Shown here in pieces: positions 1-9,051 of a stretch of DNA of 64,000 bases. The position numbers were made by a program, and so were the translations under genes. The notes beneath the pieces were generated by a model, which had not been told where the DNA came from, ran no database searches, and was given only the letters and a program-made list of their open reading frames with translations. This DNA comes from Lamellibrachia columna (lineage: Eukaryota > Annelida > Polychaeta > Sabellida > Siboglinidae). Within the stretch, counting starts at the first letter, position 1. Each line of letters starts with the position of its first letter. The DNA is taken from positions 22,372,984 through 22,436,983 of the forward strand of contig OY759263.1 of assembly GCA_963662155.1 (NCBI GenBank), written 5' to 3'.

Positions 1-2520
1 TTAGTGTAAGGGTTAGAGCAAACGTAAAACACGGCAGGTAGTCTAATAAACTGTACACATTAAACATTATTTGTTGTATTAGTCTAAGTGTTAGAGCAAA
101 CATAAAACACGGCAGGTAGTCTAGTAAACTGTACACATTAAACATTATTTGTTGTATTAGTCTAAGTGTGAGAGCAAACATAAAACACGGCAGGTAGTCT
201 AGTAAACTGTACACATTAAACACTATTTGTTGTATTAGTCTAAGTGCTAGAGCAAACATAAAATACAGCAGGTAGTCTAATAAACGGTACACATTAAACA
301 TTATTTGTTGCATTAGTCTAAGTGTTAGAGCAAACATAAAACACGGCAGGTAGTCTAATAAACTGTACACATTAAACAGTATTTGTTGTATTAGTCTAAG
401 TGTTAGAGCAAATATAAAACACGGCAGGTAGTCTAATAAACTGTACACATTAAACATTATTTATTGTATTAGTCTAAGTGCTAGAGCAAACATAAAATAC
501 AGCAGGTAGTCTAATAAACGGTACACATTAAACATTATTTATTGTATTAGTCTAAGTGTTAGAGCAAACTTAAAATATAGCAGGTAGTCTAATAAACGGC
601 ACACATTAAACATTATTTGTTGTATTAGTCTAAGTGTTAGAGCAAATATAAAACACGGCAGGTAGTCTAATAAACTGTACACATTAAACATTATTTGTTG
701 CATTAGTCTAAGTGTTAGAGCAAACATAAAATACAGCAGGTAGTCTAATAAACGGTACACTTTAAAAAACATTATTTGTTGTATTAGTCTAAGTGTTAGA
801 GCAAACATAAAACACGGCAGGTAGTCTAAGAAACTGTACACATTAAACACTATTTGTTGTATTAGTCTAAGTGCTAGAGCAAACGTAAAACACAGCAGGT
901 AGTCTAATAAACGGTACACATTAAACATTATTTATTGTATTAGTCTAAGTGTTAGAGCAAACATAAAATACAGCAGGTAGTCTAATAAACGGCACACATT
1001 AAACATTATTTGTTGTATTAGTCTAAGGGTTAGAGCAAACATAAAACACGGCAGGTAGTCTAATAAACGGCACACATTAAACATTATTTGTTGTATTATT
1101 CTAAGGGTTAGAGCAAACATAAAACACGGCAGGTTGTCTAATAAAATGTACACATTAAACATTATTTGTTGCATTAGTCTAAGTGTTAGCGCAAACATAA
1201 AATACAGCAGGTAGTCTAATAAACGGCATACATTAAACATTATTTGTTGTATTATTCTAAGGGTTAGAGCAAACATAAAACACGGCTGGTAGTCTAATAA
1301 ACTGTACACATTAAACATTATTTGTTGTATTAGTCTAAGTGTTAGAGCAAACATAAAACACGGCAGGTAGTCTAAGAAACTGTACACATTAAACACTATT
1401 TGTTGTATTAGTCTAAGTGCTAGAGCAAACATAAAATACAGCAGGTAGTCTAATAAACGGTACACATTAAACATTATTTATTGTATTAGTATAAGTGTTA
1501 GAGCAAACATAAAATACAGCAGGTATTCTAATAAACTGTACACATTAAACATTATTTGTTGCATTAGTCTAAGTGTTAGAGCAAACATAAAATACAGCAG
1601 GTAGTCTAATAAACTGTACACATTAAACATTATTTGTTGCATTAGTCTAAGGGTTAGAGCAAACATAAAACACGACAGGTAGTCTAATAAACTGTACACA
1701 TTAAACATTATTTGTTGTATTAGTCTAAATGTTAGAGCAAACATAAAATACAGCAGGTAGTCTAATAAACGGCACACATTAAACATTATTTGTTGTATTA
1801 GTCTAAGGGTTAGAACAAACATAAAACATGGCAGGTAGTCTAATAAACTGTACACATTAAACAGTATTTGTTGTATTAGTCTAAGGGTTAGAGCAAACAT
1901 AAAACACGGCATGTAGTCTAATAAACTGTACACATTAAACATTATTTGTTGTATTAGTCTAAGGGTTAGAGCAAACATAAAACACCGCAGGTAGTCTAAT
2001 AAACTGTACACATTAAACATTATTTGTTGCATTAGTCTAAGTGTTAGAGCAAACATAAAATACAGCAGGTAGTCTAATAAACTGTACACATTAAACATTA
2101 TTTGTTGCATTAGTCTAAGGGTTAGAGCAAACATAAAACACGGCAGGTAGTCTAATAAACTGTACACATTAAACATTATTTGTTGTATTAGTCTAAATGT
2201 TAGAGCAAACATAAAATACAGCAGGTAGTCTAATAAACGGCACACATTAAACATTATTTGTTGTATTAGTCTAAGTGTTAGAGCAAACATAAAACAGGGC
2301 AGGTAGTCTAGTAAACTGTACACATTAAACATTATTTGTTGTATTAGTATAAGTGTTAGAGCAAACATAAAACACGGCAGGTAGTCTAAGAAACTGTACA
2401 CATTAAACATTATTTGTTGTATTAGTCTAAGTGTTAGAGCAAACATAAAACATGGCAGGTAGTCTAAGAAACTGTACACATTAAACACTATTTGTTGCAT
2501 TAGTCTAAGTGTTAGAGCAT
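1..2520. repeat. 78-bp tandem satellite array, about 32 copies
   Basis: The whole interval is a tandem array with a 78-bp period; for example the block starting TAAACATTATTTGTTG recurs at 61 and 139. It contains about 32 imperfect copies and begins left of the window. It stops abruptly near 2520. Because 78 is divisible by 3, one minus-strand frame stays open over long stretches (1478-2500, 932-1474, 539-928) and encodes a hydrophobic 26-residue repeat. The few in-frame stops come from a single G-to-A change (TTTGTTG to TTTATTG on the plus strand). One copy near 763 has a 3-bp insertion that keeps the frame. Copies differ at recurring positions, so higher-order repeat structure is possible. 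I regard the open frame as a by-product of the period. Confidence 0.95.
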
Positions 2521-3210
2521 CGTAGCTTTAACACTAACCCTGAAAGCTGTGAGAGGGTCACCCACGATCGCCCTAGATAGCGCAGCAGCGACACCTGTGG
2601 CGCTGCCATATCTGAGCAGAAGAGAATCAGCGTGGCCAAAAGGAGACACGAACTGCGAAAGTCTAGAGATCCTTAGGACAATTATACAAACATTCAGATT
2701 GCCAAATTCTTTGGTTGTTTTAAGTGACTTTTTGAAGAATTGTTCATGTTAACTATACACAAACTGTAAATTCCGTAATACATGTGCTATTTTATGATGT
2801 TATGCGTGTGCATGTGCATAAAATTTATTATATACGGGTTCCCTAAGTTATAACCTTTTATTTTATCAGGCCCAGACCCTCTGACATTAGGCCCATACCC
2901 TGCCCAAGCCCGACCTGATATATTTAGCAGAGGCCCAGTCCGGCCCAGCTCGTGGGCCTAATGCATGGCATTAGTGTAACACCTGTTTATTTCACATAGA
3001 TACTCACTCACTCTGATAGCGGACGAGACCTATATAGATGTGTCGCGACTACTTTCTACTCGTGAGAGATGCAAATCTGGTGATTGATCATTTTCCTAAG
3101 TGTTTACTTGAAACTATTTAACCAAGGACCTCTCTCATGGTCAAACTACCGCCTAGTCTGCATTTCGCTGAAATCTATCGAGGCTACCAAAGTCGCAACA
3201 CTGTCAGGTA
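2521..3210. other. Left flank of duplication unit 1, no gene seen
   Basis: No supported gene. From about 2670 the sequence is paralogous to 36830 onward (shared CAAACATTCAG...TTGCCAAATTCTT block). A GC-rich block at 2865-2960 is matched more loosely at 37240-37370. Positions 2960-3210 match 63060-63285 and 37795-37982. This defines the left edge of the tandemly duplicated cassette that carries the cysteine-rich peptide genes. The flank ends at the LINE insertion point, GTCAGGTA, at 3203-3210. Confidence 0.6.
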
Positions 3211-3310
3211 TTTAACAAGATTTAACAAGATTTAACAAGATTGCCATCTCGAACAACAAGTTCCAGATGGCAAGTGGACAAGGAAGCCAATGGCTTATCG
3301 AGAGTCCAAC
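3211..3310 (-). repeat. 3' terminal tandem repeat and hairpin of the CR1-like LINE
   Basis: The 3' end of the element is three copies of TTTAACAAGA (3211-3240, plus-strand view). Next to it is a possible stem: TTGCCATCT at 3241-3249 pairs perfectly with AGATGGCAA at 3265-3273. A segment ending in the palindrome-like GCCAATGGC follows. The same block closes the copies near 14.7, 18.3, 22.0, 45.9, 57.7 and 60.1 kb, with one to three tail repeats. In CR1 and L2 elements such 3' ends are the signal recognised by the reverse transcriptase; that role here is inferred. Confidence 0.7.
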
Positions 3311-3321
3311 AATTTTCTCAT

Positions 3322-6192
3322 CTATGTGTAGCCCGCCCTTATCAGATATCTGTCAATTCTATTTTTAAACATATTCACACTACTAGCATTAACACAATCA
3401 TTTGGCAGTTTGTTCCATTCATTTATCACCCTCTGTGAGAAAGAGTACTTTCTCATGTCCAACCTACACTGCTCCTTAACTAATGCTGCTTTGTGACCTC
3501 TGGTTCTACTGCCTTCTTTAAGTTTGAAGAACATATTCCTATTAACATCCTCATAACCGTTCACTATTTTAAACACTTCTATTTGGTCTCCTCTTAGTCT
3601 CCTGGTCTCTAGTGTTGTCAAACCACACTGTAATAAGCGACTTTCGTAACTAAGGTCTCTTAATTCTGGAACCATTTTAGTTGCTCTTCGTTGTATTCTT
3701 TCTAGCTTGTCTATGTCTTTTTTACGATATGGCCTCCATGCTTGAATACAATATTCCAAATGTGGTCTAACTATTGCTTTGTACAGGGGTACAATTACAT
3801 GTTTCTCCTTATATGTGATAGTTCTCCTAATTAGCCCTAGAATTTGATTTCCTTTCGAAGCAGCAATCCCACATTGCTCTGAAACTTTCATGTCAGCACT
3901 AAATGTTACTCCTAAATCCTTTTCTTGTGTGGTTCTACCTAGTACAGCATCCCCCATTTTATATTCCTCGTCCATATTTCCATGTCCTATGTGTATACAT
4001 TTACACTTCCCAAAATTGAATAACATTTGCCATTTTTCTGACCATTTAACTAATTTTTCTAGATCATCCTGTAAACTTTGTTTATCTGTATCATTAGTAA
4101 CCTTTCTGAATACTTTTGTGTCATCTGCAAATTTGAGTACATTGCTAGATATGTCATCCTCCAAATCATTTATATATATTAAAAACAGTATAGGGCCTAA
4201 TACTGATCCCTGTGGTACCCCACTCAAAACAGATTTCCAGTTTGAAATCTCACCATCTACTATTACTCTCTGTCTTCTGTGTGTAAGCCATTTTTCTATC
4301 CAGTTGATTACATCATTGCCTATACCATGGGCTTTTAGTTTAAGTAACAATCTTTGATGTGGCACTTTATCGAAAGCTTTCTGAAAATCTAAGTAGACAA
4401 CATCCACTGGTGACCCGTCATCTACCCACTTTGTAATTTCTTCCAAAAAACATAAGAGATTGGTTAGACATGACCTTGCTTTTAGGAATCCATGTTGAGA
4501 TGTATTTATTAATTTATGTTTTACAAGGAATTCCACCATGTGGTCTCTAATTAATGTTTCGAGTAATTTACATACAACTGATGTTAAACTCACTGGTCTG
4601 TAATTTTCTGGCTTCTTCCTCGATCCCTTCTTAAATAGCGGCGTAATGTTTGCTTCTTTCCATTCTGAAGGAACTATTCCTTCTTCTAGTGACAAGTTAA
4701 ACAAATTTGCAAGTGGTGTACTAATTTGCTCAACAATTTCCTTAAGCAGTTTTGGTGGTATCCCATCAACTCCAGGTGATTTATTATCTTTCATCTTCTT
4801 AATTTTCTTTGCTATCATCTCAGGAGTTACAAATAACTGCCCTAAATGTTCTGATTTATTGCCCTCAAATTTAGTCAATGGAACTGGAAGTGAGCTGATA
4901 TCTTCTGTGGTAAAAACTGAGCTGAAATACTCATTCAGGACCTCTGCCATTTGGAACCCGTCTGAAATTATGTTTTCACTGTTGTTTTCAAGTGGTCCGA
5001 CTTTATCTCGAACTTTCTGTTTACTCCTTACATAAGCATAGAAACTCTTGCTGTCATTTTTTATATTACCTGCCAATTTTTTTTCAAAGGTTCTTTTAGA
5101 TTTTCTAATTTCAGTTGTAGCTAGGTTAAGTGCCTCTTTGTAGTTTGTGTAGTCTTCTACATTTCCAGTTTGTTTATAGACCCTCCACAGCATCTGTTTG
5201 TGAGCAATTTTTCTAATAGCTTCTTTTGACAGGTGTTTTTTCCTGGACCTTTTCCCTTGTTTTCTTAATGGAACAAATTTCTCAATAATGCCCTCAATCT
5301 CATATTTTAAACAAGTCCAGCATTCTGTTGCTGTCTTGTTCTTCAGCAAGTTATTCCAATCTATATTTGCTAGATATGTTCTCATCACTTTATATTTGCC
5401 TTTGTTGAAGTTCCTCCTCCATTGTTTTTTATATGTATTCCCTGTTTTTACTTTTATATTAAAATGGATTTGGTTATGGTCACTTGAACCCAAAGGTTCG
5501 TGTACTTTAACATTGTCAACTAGTTCATTTTGAGAAGACAAAATTAAATCTAACACATTCCCACCTCTGGTTGGTTCCAAGACATGTTGAGTAAGGAAAC
5601 AATCCTGTGTTAGAAGTAGAAACTGATGGTCGTCACCTCCAGCACTCTCTAATGATTCCCACTGTATATGGCCATGGTTAAAATCACCCATTATAACACA
5701 TTCTCCCTTGCTCACCTCCCTTATCGCATTTTGTAATTTTACGTCTTCCTCTTGTCCTATGTTAGGACTACGATAAACTACTCCTATTGTTAATGTTGAG
5801 TTCCTGGTAACTATGTTACACCAAATTGCTTCCACACTATCTGCTTCACTTTTCAGTGTTATTTCATATGCTTGGATAGATTCTTTAATATATAAAATTA
5901 CTCCACCTCCCCTTCTTACTTGTCTATCCTTCCTAAACATTACATAGCCTGGCAGTGCTAACTCAGCATCTACTATATCTTCATTTGCCCATGATTCTGT
6001 GATGCCTATTACATGAGGATCAATATCTGCTACCATAATGTCTAACTCACTTTTTTTATTTACTATGCTCCTGGCATTTAAGCATACACATTTAAGTTCA
6101 TTGTCCGAAATTATTGGTGAACATTTCTTCCGATGTGTATTTGTAGTAGTACTCCTTTGAGTTTTCTCTGTCAGTTCCCCCTGCGCATCTAG
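3322..6192 (-). CDS. CR1-like LINE ORF2: endonuclease and reverse transcriptase
   Basis: ORF2 polyprotein for target-primed reverse transcription. From the first Met (6036) it has 904 residues, but the frame is open another 52 codons upstream to 6192 with no ATG. That upstream part holds the conserved endonuclease start LNARSIVNK. Endonuclease motifs follow: ITESW (catalytic Glu), GDFNH and SSDHNQ. The RT domain shows SPGVDGIPPKLLK, NYRPVSLTS, YLDFQKAFDKVPH, GVPQGSVLGP and the FADD active site. The C terminus ends in the family-typical INEWNKLP and a basic RAGYT tail. No stop or frameshift was seen. The likely start is by -1 frameshifting from ORF1 at 6192-6198. If that is wrong, translation would begin at 6036 and lack the first endonuclease strand. 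Confidence 0.92.
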   Translation of the reverse strand, partial: LDAQGELTEKTQRSTTTNTHRKKCSPIISDNELKCVCLNARSIVNKKSELDIMVADIDPHVIGITESWANEDIVDAELALPGYVMFRKDRQVRRGGGVILYIKESIQAYEITLKSEADSVEAIWCNIVTRNSTLTIGVVYRSPNIGQEEDVKLQNAIREVSKGECVIMGDFNHGHIQWESLESAGGDDHQFLLLTQDCFLTQHVLEPTRGGNVLDLILSSQNELVDNVKVHEPLGSSDHNQIHFNIKVKTGNTYKKQWRRNFNKGKYKVMRTYLANIDWNNLLKNKTATECWTCLKYEIEGIIEKFVPLRKQGKRSRKKHLSKEAIRKIAHKQMLWRVYKQTGNVEDYTNYKEALNLATTEIRKSKRTFEKKLAGNIKNDSKSFYAYVRSKQKVRDKVGPLENNSENIISDGFQMAEVLNEYFSSVFTTEDISSLPVPLTKFEGNKSEHLGQLFVTPEMIAKKIKKMKDNKSPGVDGIPPKLLKEIVEQISTPLANLFNLSLEEGIVPSEWKEANITPLFKKGSRKKPENYRPVSLTSVVCKLLETLIRDHMVEFLVKHKLINTSQHGFLKARSCLTNLLCFLEEITKWVDDGSPVDVVYLDFQKAFDKVPHQRLLLKLKAHGIGNDVINWIEKWLTHRRQRVIVDGEISNWKSVLSGVPQGSVLGPILFLIYINDLEDDISSNVLKFADDTKVFRKVTNDTDKQSLQDDLEKLVKWSEKWQMLFNFGKCKCIHIGHGNMDEEYKMGDAVLGRTTQEKDLGVTFSADMKVSEQCGIAASKGNQILGLIRRTITYKEKHVIVPLYKAIVRPHLEYCIQAWRPYRKKDIDKLERIQRRATKMVPELRDLSYESRLLQCGLTTLETRRLRGDQIEVFKIVNGYEDVNRNMFFKLKEGSRTRGHKAALVKEQCRLDMRKYSFSQRVINEWNKLPNDCVNASSVNMFKNRIDRYLIRAGYT

Positions 6193-7445
6193 TTTAAATA
6201 ATTTATGGTACCTGTGCCCTCGTCGACAACTCTGACAAACTCACACCCAAGAACTGCAGCGCCCTTCCCTGTCAGATGAAGTCCATCTCTCATGAAAAAG
6301 TCACCTCTTCCCACAAAGTTTAACCACATGTCTACGAAGCCTACTCCCTCCTCCATACATACCTTCTGTACCTGTGTGTTGATCGCCATCCTCCTACAGT
6401 TCCTATATTCCTCACCCCTGCCTCCCATTATTGGTAATATCCCCGACAATACAATCTGTCCAACTCGTGCCTCTTTAAGTGTCTTGATCAACCTCCTGTA
6501 CTTACCAATGATGGCTGACGTTCCCTCCTTCTCTGCATTGTTCGTTCCCACATGCACGAGAACAGCACCTCCCGTGCCACCACCCATGACTTGTCCTGCC
6601 TTCTCTGCTATATCCTCTACTTTTGCCCCTGGTAGGCATACTGTTATGTCATCTCCTCTATTTACAATTTTATCCACTTTCCTAATGATGGAATCCCCCA
6701 TAAATACCCGGGCTTTCCTCGCTTTCCCCTGTGATACTACATCAGCAAAGCTCCTTTCCTGTTGCACACTACTAGTATGCCCCCTTTCTCTCATATCATC
6801 AACCTTTACTGTCTTACCACCTGGCAATCCCTCTCCACTCACCCGCTTACCTCTCTTTTGTTGCATTCTTTGCCTTCTGTCATCTTTCTTCTTCTGATCC
6901 ACAGTCTTATCCTTTTCTCTGCTCTTGTTGTCCTCGACCATCCTGCCACCTGACAATCCCTCTTCACTCACTCGGTTATCTTCCTTTTGTTGCACATTCT
7001 TCCTTTTTCCATCTTTCTTCTTCTTACCAGCTTTCTCCCTCACATTGCCACTGCTCTCCTTGTTCTCACCACCCCTGTTTTCCTCGTTTTCACTACCTCT
7101 GCTCTCCTCGGTCTCACCACCTCTGCTCTCCTCGGTCTCACCACCTCTGCTCTCCTCGGTCTCACCCTCTCTGCTCTCCTTGGTCTCACCACCTCTGCTC
7201 TCATCATTCTCCCCACATTCTGTCTCACCCTGCCCTGTCATCATCAAAATCATATGCCTTAGCTCAATCACCTGCTCCTGCAGATATTTCACCGTCATAC
7301 ACCCCCTACACACGAAATGATAATCATCCGCCTGCACCTCCGCCCACGAATTTACACACCCGGACTTTGCAAAGTCTATCCAGCTGTCGCAGCTAGAACA
7401 TATCAAATTACGTTTCGCCTTTACTTGGCGTTTGCACGGCGCCAT
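6189..7445 (-). CDS. CR1-like LINE ORF1: zinc-finger-like and SGNH/GDSL esterase protein
   Basis: A 418-residue ORF1 protein, starting at the ATG at 7445 just after the 5' UTR. The N terminus (about 15-50) has a cysteine cluster (CSSCDSW, SGCVNSW, VCRGC) resembling the PHD-like finger of CR1 ORF1 proteins. Residues of about 75-135 are low-complexity tandem repeats of ESRGGETE type, encoded by a 24-bp minisatellite at about 7060-7215. A basic linker (about 140-220) follows. The C-terminal half is an SGNH-hydrolase-like domain with FMGDS (nucleophile Ser), HVGTNN and DGLHL (catalytic Asp-His). In CR1 elements this domain is a known ORF1 esterase; its role in transposition is not settled. The frame ends in TTA AAC TAG, which forms the frameshift site. 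Confidence 0.9.
   Translation of the reverse strand: MAPCKRQVKAKRNLICSSCDSWIDFAKSGCVNSWAEVQADDYHFVCRGCMTVKYLQEQVIELRHMILMMTGQGETECGENDESRGGETKESREGETEESRGGETEESRGGETEESRGSENEENRGGENKESSGNVREKAGKKKKDGKRKNVQQKEDNRVSEEGLSGGRMVEDNKSREKDKTVDQKKKDDRRQRMQQKRGKRVSGEGLPGGKTVKVDDMRERGHTSSVQQERSFADVVSQGKARKARVFMGDSIIRKVDKIVNRGDDITVCLPGAKVEDIAEKAGQVMGGGTGGAVLVHVGTNNAEKEGTSAIIGKYRRLIKTLKEARVGQIVLSGILPIMGGRGEEYRNCRRMAINTQVQKVCMEEGVGFVDMWLNFVGRGDFFMRDGLHLTGKGAAVLGCEFVRVVDEGTGTINYLN
6192..6198 (-). promoter_or_regulatory. Candidate -1 ribosomal frameshift heptamer T_TTA_AAC
   Basis: On the minus strand ORF1 ends TAT TTA AAC TAG, so TTTAAAC sits in the exact phase (X_XXY_YYZ) of a -1 slippery site and the stop is the next codon. 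ORF2 is in the -1 frame and is open from this point, giving continuous coding CTA GAT GCG into the endonuclease. The older plus-strand copy has the same TTTAAACTAG at 16499-16508 in the same phase. I did not identify a downstream pseudoknot. The alternative is termination-reinitiation. Confidence 0.65.
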
Positions 7446-8067
7446 GTTAGAAATTAAATTTGTATTTGTTTATAATCCGTTTATAATCAATTTATACTAG
7501 GTAGTCTTCACAAAGACTGTTTTTGTGTTGTAATACACACTTTATAGTATTTTACTTATGTCTTAATTAAATTTACAACTACTGCCTTGCAACTTACTTT
7601 CTATGTAACAGCTGACTAACAAATAAAACGTAATATCGCTCGCGCTAACGAAATTTCAGTGACCTTCTTTAAATTACACTGAAATACTACCTACGGCTAA
7701 CTTTTAACAATAAATGTTGCTAAAACAAAATATTCAGGTTTTCAATATTTAATATGCACTAGATTATTTACAATAATATTATGTCTCGTATTATGTACCC
7801 AATCAACTGACAACAACAACCCTTAATTATCGCTCGCGCTACCGAGTCTTCGGAGATCTACGATATAAACTACCCTAAATTACTCCTATAGCTAAATTTT
7901 AACAGCAACTATTGACTAAACAAGGACGCTTGTAAGTTTATGTTTAATATACAGGCAATAATAATACTTATCTGATCAATATTCCACGCTTTAGACAAAT
8001 ATATAATCCACCAAATTCAATTCGTGTTCTCCTCAAGATTTCCCAAGATGCAATGTATTTATTTTTT
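7446..8067 (-). other. 5' UTR and presumed internal promoter of the CR1-like LINE
   Basis: About 620 bp of A/T-rich non-coding sequence between the ORF1 start and the 5' end of the element. It is nearly identical to 49855-50465, a separate 5' fragment of the same family, which supports the 5' boundary near 8053 (shared up to TTTCCCAAGATGCAA). Positions 8054-8067 are extra bases, either more 5' UTR or filler made at insertion. Two related blocks each contain ATCGCTCGCGCTA (near 7633 and 7828), an internal repeat that may be part of the promoter. Confidence 0.6.
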
Positions 8068-8265
8068 AGGTATGTTATTATGTTGATTGCTATAGCTGCG
8101 CATTAACATCTGCCTAAACGTCTATGCTACAAAACAGTTTGCGTCGGTGTCTGCCTGTCTGTTAGTCCCGTCACATCTCCGTCATTTCCGTTTGAGGCTG
8201 AACTACTGTAGGCGCTCTCGTGCTCATACGTTAAACAAAATCGAATTGATCCCGTGTGTGAGGAT

Positions 8266-8420
8266 CTTACGAAGGAACTTATGTGACCGTTTGACGTAAC
8301 TGGGAACAAAAGTAGTTCGTAGCTACGTACAATTGTTCGCAACGTTATGGGTGTTTTCTACGATTGTTCCGAGTTACGTTATCAAACGTCAAACGTTCAT
8401 ATAAGTTCCTATGTACGATA
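8266..8420. repeat. Fold-back repeat upstream of type 1 gene 1
   Basis: The left arm (GAAGGAACTTATGTGACCG... at about 8266-8309) is the reverse complement, with a few mismatches, of the right arm (8364-8420, ending ...CATATAAGTTCCT). The spacer of about 55 bp is itself partly self-complementary. Copies lie at 38161-38325 and 63461-63606, and a half copy at about 46060-46110. A MITE-like relic fixed before the unit duplicated is the simplest reading. A cis-regulatory hairpin is possible. Confidence 0.6.
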
Positions 8421-8592
8421 CAAACGCTTTGTGAAACCGTCAGTGGTACATGATTTCGGGACATGACGCTGTATCCACCATTGCCATTAGCATTGCCTTA
8501 CGAACACGTGACTGGGTAGTGCAAGGAGTAATACGCTCTCGCAGTGGCTGCCTTTTCTGCCGTGCAGTGCCGGGTAACTCAGCTAGTAGCAT

Positions 8593-8598
8593 TATAAA
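8593..8598 (+). promoter_or_regulatory. Candidate TATA box, type 1 gene 1
   Basis: TATAAA in ATTATAAAGGG. The equivalent positions are TATAAA at 38488 in unit 2 and TACAAA at 63781 in unit 3. It lies about 450 bp before the coding exon, leaving room for a non-coding exon and an intron. There is no transcript evidence. Confidence 0.35.
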
Positions 8599-9051
8599 GG
8601 GTTGTGTAGTTGCCAAAGCTACGACATTACAATACGAATACTTTTAATTTACTATATGTATATCAATATAATTATATACTATTATGTAGGGTCATTGCTG
8701 GAGGAGTTGCTGGTTGTTGCTTCACTGCTGTAAAATACTCCAGTATGTCTTGCAAATTATGTAATAATAAATCACTGAAATTATTCTTTTGAATGTTTTC
8801 ATACAATTATCCTGAATTATGCACAGTAGTATTATTTATGTGCGTTTGTGCGTGCTCCTGCGCGTGCGCGTGCGAGTGCGTGTGACAATTAGACGAATCT
8901 GTTTGTAGTACCAGTTACCTTCGAAATACGCTCACGATACATTCATGTAATTACATTTTTTTTTATAAATGTCTTATTATGTAAACGGGTTCGGTAACGT
9001 TGTCATATTATGTGTTTCAGACTATCCGGTCACATCAAAAACTGACACGAA

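Larger units (their letters stand above)
3211..8067 (-). mobile_element. Full-length CR1-like non-LTR retrotransposon, both ORFs intact
   Basis: A complete LINE of about 4.86 kb on the minus strand: a 5' UTR of about 0.6 kb, ORF1 (7445-6189), ORF2 (6192-3322), a short 3' UTR and a terminal repeat of the 10-mer TTTAACAAGA (plus-strand view) instead of a poly(A) tail. ORF1 with an esterase domain, ORF2 with an APE-type endonuclease plus RT, and a microsatellite-like 3' end together fit the CR1 group. The flanks carry a short target-site duplication AGGTAT (3206-3211 and 8068-8073). The unoccupied target is visible in the paralogous units at 63282 and 37979. Neither ORF is broken, so this is a young and possibly active copy. 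At least nine other partial copies of related elements lie in the window. Confidence 0.93.
8068..9020 (+). other. Upstream region of type 1 peptide gene 1
   Basis: This interval is shared with 37978-38948 and 63281-63960+, always in front of a type 1 gene. It contains a TCTGTCTGT stretch, a fold-back repeat (8266-8420), a GTGGTACATGATTTC block also found near 15010, and a TATAAA box at 8593. It ends at a 3' splice site TGTGTTTCAG (9011-9020). The first, non-coding exon must lie in here or farther upstream; I could not fix its donor. Confidence 0.45.

Noticed and set aside
1478..2500. A 340-residue membrane protein gene
   Set aside because: Each 26-residue repeat is one satellite unit; the open frame follows from a period divisible by three, with several stops by single changes.
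1..2520. CRISPR array
   Set aside because: The 78-bp units are tandem without unique spacers, and the genome is eukaryotic.
3890..5533. Plus-strand open frames over the full-length LINE
   Set aside because: Antisense shadows of ORF2, which has clear endonuclease and RT motifs on the minus strand.
6292..7320. Plus-strand Ser/Leu/Pro-rich frames
   Set aside because: Antisense shadows of LINE ORF1, including its acidic repeat.
8593..9020. Confident placement of the type 1 non-coding first exon and donor
   Set aside because: Candidate GT donors are not conserved between units 1 and 2, so I left the exon undefined.
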